Shown piece after piece: positions 13,637 to 14,261 of a stretch of 14,261 nucleotides of DNA. Source of the DNA: Caulobacteraceae bacterium (GTDB taxonomy: Bacteria > Pseudomonadota > Alphaproteobacteria > Caulobacterales > Caulobacteraceae). The position numbers and the translations under genes are program-made. The stretch spans positions 1 to 14,261 of the forward strand of contig JADZBR010000236.1 of the NCBI GenBank assembly GCA_020852035.1, in the 5' to 3' direction. Below the pieces are notes generated by a model. That model did not search any database. It saw only the letters and a program-made list of their open reading frames with translations, and was not told where the DNA came from. Each line of letters opens with the position of its first letter. Position 1 is the first letter of the stretch.

Positions 13637-13668
13637 TGTTAAGTCTCAGTCATGACGTCGATTTAACA
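13637..13668. promoter_or_regulatory. 32-bp interrupted dyad in divergent intergenic region
   Basis: The segments TGTTAA, TC, GTCATGAC, GA and TTAACA are spaced symmetrically about the midpoint at 13652/13653, with 12 of 16 half-site positions pairing. The outer TGTTAA/TTAACA arms and the inner perfect 8-bp palindrome share one centre. It lies between the 33-aa gene and the exonuclease gene, about 50 bp upstream of the inferred 33-aa start of transcription and about 100 bp upstream of the exonuclease. It looks like a dimer or tetramer operator; the binding protein is unknown. Confidence 0.5.
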
Positions 13669-13737
13669 GAATGACTTCAATGTAATGTTCGTGAATATCT
13701 CTAGGGCGCACTCGCGGAGCGATTCCGCCTGTCAGTC

Positions 13738-13745
13738 GCTATATT
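13738..13745 (+). promoter_or_regulatory. Candidate -10 for leaderless exonuclease mRNA
   Basis: GCTATATT matches 7 of 8 positions of the Caulobacter -10 consensus and ends 7 nt before the ATG at 13753, so transcription would start at the start codon. No Shine-Dalgarno is present, consistent with a leaderless mRNA. No clear -35 was found; a GATTC (GANTC) site lies at 13721-13725 where a -35 would be expected. Confidence 0.45.
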
Positions 13746-13752
13746 CAATTCG

Positions 13753-14261
13753 ATGATCCGCCCGGCCGACCTGCTCTGCCCGAAGCCTGAGGGCCTCTAC
13801 TGCCCCCCCGGCGACTTCTACATCGACCCGGTGCGGCCGGTGGCGCGGGCGGTGATCACCCACGGCCACGCCGACCATGCCCGCCCCGGCCACGGGGCGG
13901 TGCTGGCCACCCCCGAGACCCTGGCGATCATGGCCGAGCGCTACGGCGCGACCTTCGCCGACGCCCGGGAGGCGGTGGCCTATGGCGCGACGGTCAACCG
14001 GGACGATGTGGAGATCACCCTGGTCCCCGCCGGCCATGTGCTGGGCTCGGCCCAGGCGGTGGTGCGCTGGAAGGGCCTGACCATGGTGGTCTCGGGCGAC
14101 TACAAGCGCCGCCGCGATCCCACCTGCCCGGCGTTCGAGCCCGTCCCCTGCGACGTCTTCATCTCCGAGGCCACCTTCGGCCTGCCGGTGTTCCGCCATC
14201 CGGACGACGCCGGCGAGATCGCCAAGGTCCTGCGCTCCATCGCGCAGTTCCCCGAGCGCAC
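13753..14261 (+). CDS. Ligase-associated DNA exonuclease, N-terminal part (cut by window end)
   Basis: This is a metallo-beta-lactamase/beta-CASP nuclease, of the kind found beside an ATP-dependent DNA ligase and a Lhr-like helicase in a presumed DNA-repair cluster. The first 169 codons are present; the family is about 330-340 aa. Seen are the N-terminal LYCPPGDFYIDPVRPV, the metal-binding ITHGHADHARPGH (HxHxDH), VPAGHVLGSAQ with the third His ligand, VVSGDYKRRRDPT with the Asp ligand, and ISEATFGLPVF, all typical of this subgroup. The ATG at 13753 gives the standard start (MIRPADLLCPKPEGLYC). There is no ribosome site but a -10 element 7 nt upstream, so leaderless translation is likely. The ligase is expected just beyond the right edge (inference). 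Confidence 0.92.
   Translation, partial: MIRPADLLCPKPEGLYCPPGDFYIDPVRPVARAVITHGHADHARPGHGAVLATPETLAIMAERYGATFADAREAVAYGATVNRDDVEITLVPAGHVLGSAQAVVRWKGLTMVVSGDYKRRRDPTCPAFEPVPCDVFISEATFGLPVFRHPDDAGEIAKVLRSIAQFPER

Noticed and set aside
13638..13667. CtrA box (TTAA-N7-TTAA)
   Set aside because: The two TTAA sequences are about 20 bp apart, not 7, and are better explained as arms of the 32-bp dyad.

Overview
The window is very GC-rich, densely packed DNA from an alphaproteobacterium, most likely of the Caulobacterales (Caulobacter/Phenylobacterium type). Four things suggest this: a dnaN-recF-gyrB block without dnaA next to it; hrcA-grpE divergent from rph; a class I lysyl-tRNA synthetase; and promoter elements resembling the Caulobacter housekeeping consensus (TTGaCgS-N10-14-GCtANAWC), some so close to the start codon that leaderless mRNAs are likely. 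The assignment rests on gene order and protein resemblance from memory, not on a search.

Layout. 1-3165 (minus): dnaN, recF and the first 282 codons of gyrB form a replication/repair operon, with recF and gyrB directly abutting. 3166-3423: non-coding, holding the dnaN promoter region and a 109-bp inverted-repeat (REP/MITE-like) element. 3424-3669 (plus): a small DUF2061 membrane protein whose 3' end overlaps grpE. 3615-5318 (minus): hrcA-grpE, heat-shock repressor and DnaK nucleotide-exchange factor. 5400-6113 (plus): rph, RNase PH. 6136-7282 (minus): a cluster of small genes, namely a 34-aa single-pass membrane peptide, a DUF2975 membrane protein, a Cro/C1-type regulator abutting it, and a separately promoted 36-aa orphan. 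7434-10771 (plus): a tightly overlapped operon rdgB-hemW-APH-like kinase-secreted orphan. 10787-13349 (minus): two overlapping hotdog thioesterases followed by lysS, which has its own promoter inside the end of the upstream gene. 13388-13752: a 33-aa single-pass membrane peptide with its own strong terminator, then an AT-rich divergent control region with a 32-bp interrupted dyad. 13753-14261 (plus): the start of a ligase-associated metallo-beta-lactamase/beta-CASP exonuclease, cut by the window end.

Most of the window is housekeeping: DNA replication and repair, proteostasis, RNA maturation, nucleotide-pool cleaning, heme handling and tRNA charging. The most novel material is in the tiny genes. 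The 34-aa (7178-7282) and 33-aa (13456-13557) peptides lie 6 kb apart in unrelated contexts, yet share an ungapped core (ATFI-x4-PL-x-AV). This suggests an undescribed family of tiny membrane proteins, one member of which leads a DUF2975/regulator operon behind a repeated TCGATAA-type operator. No rRNA, tRNA, CRISPR array, insertion sequence or prophage gene was seen, and no gene-free stretch exceeds 300 bases.
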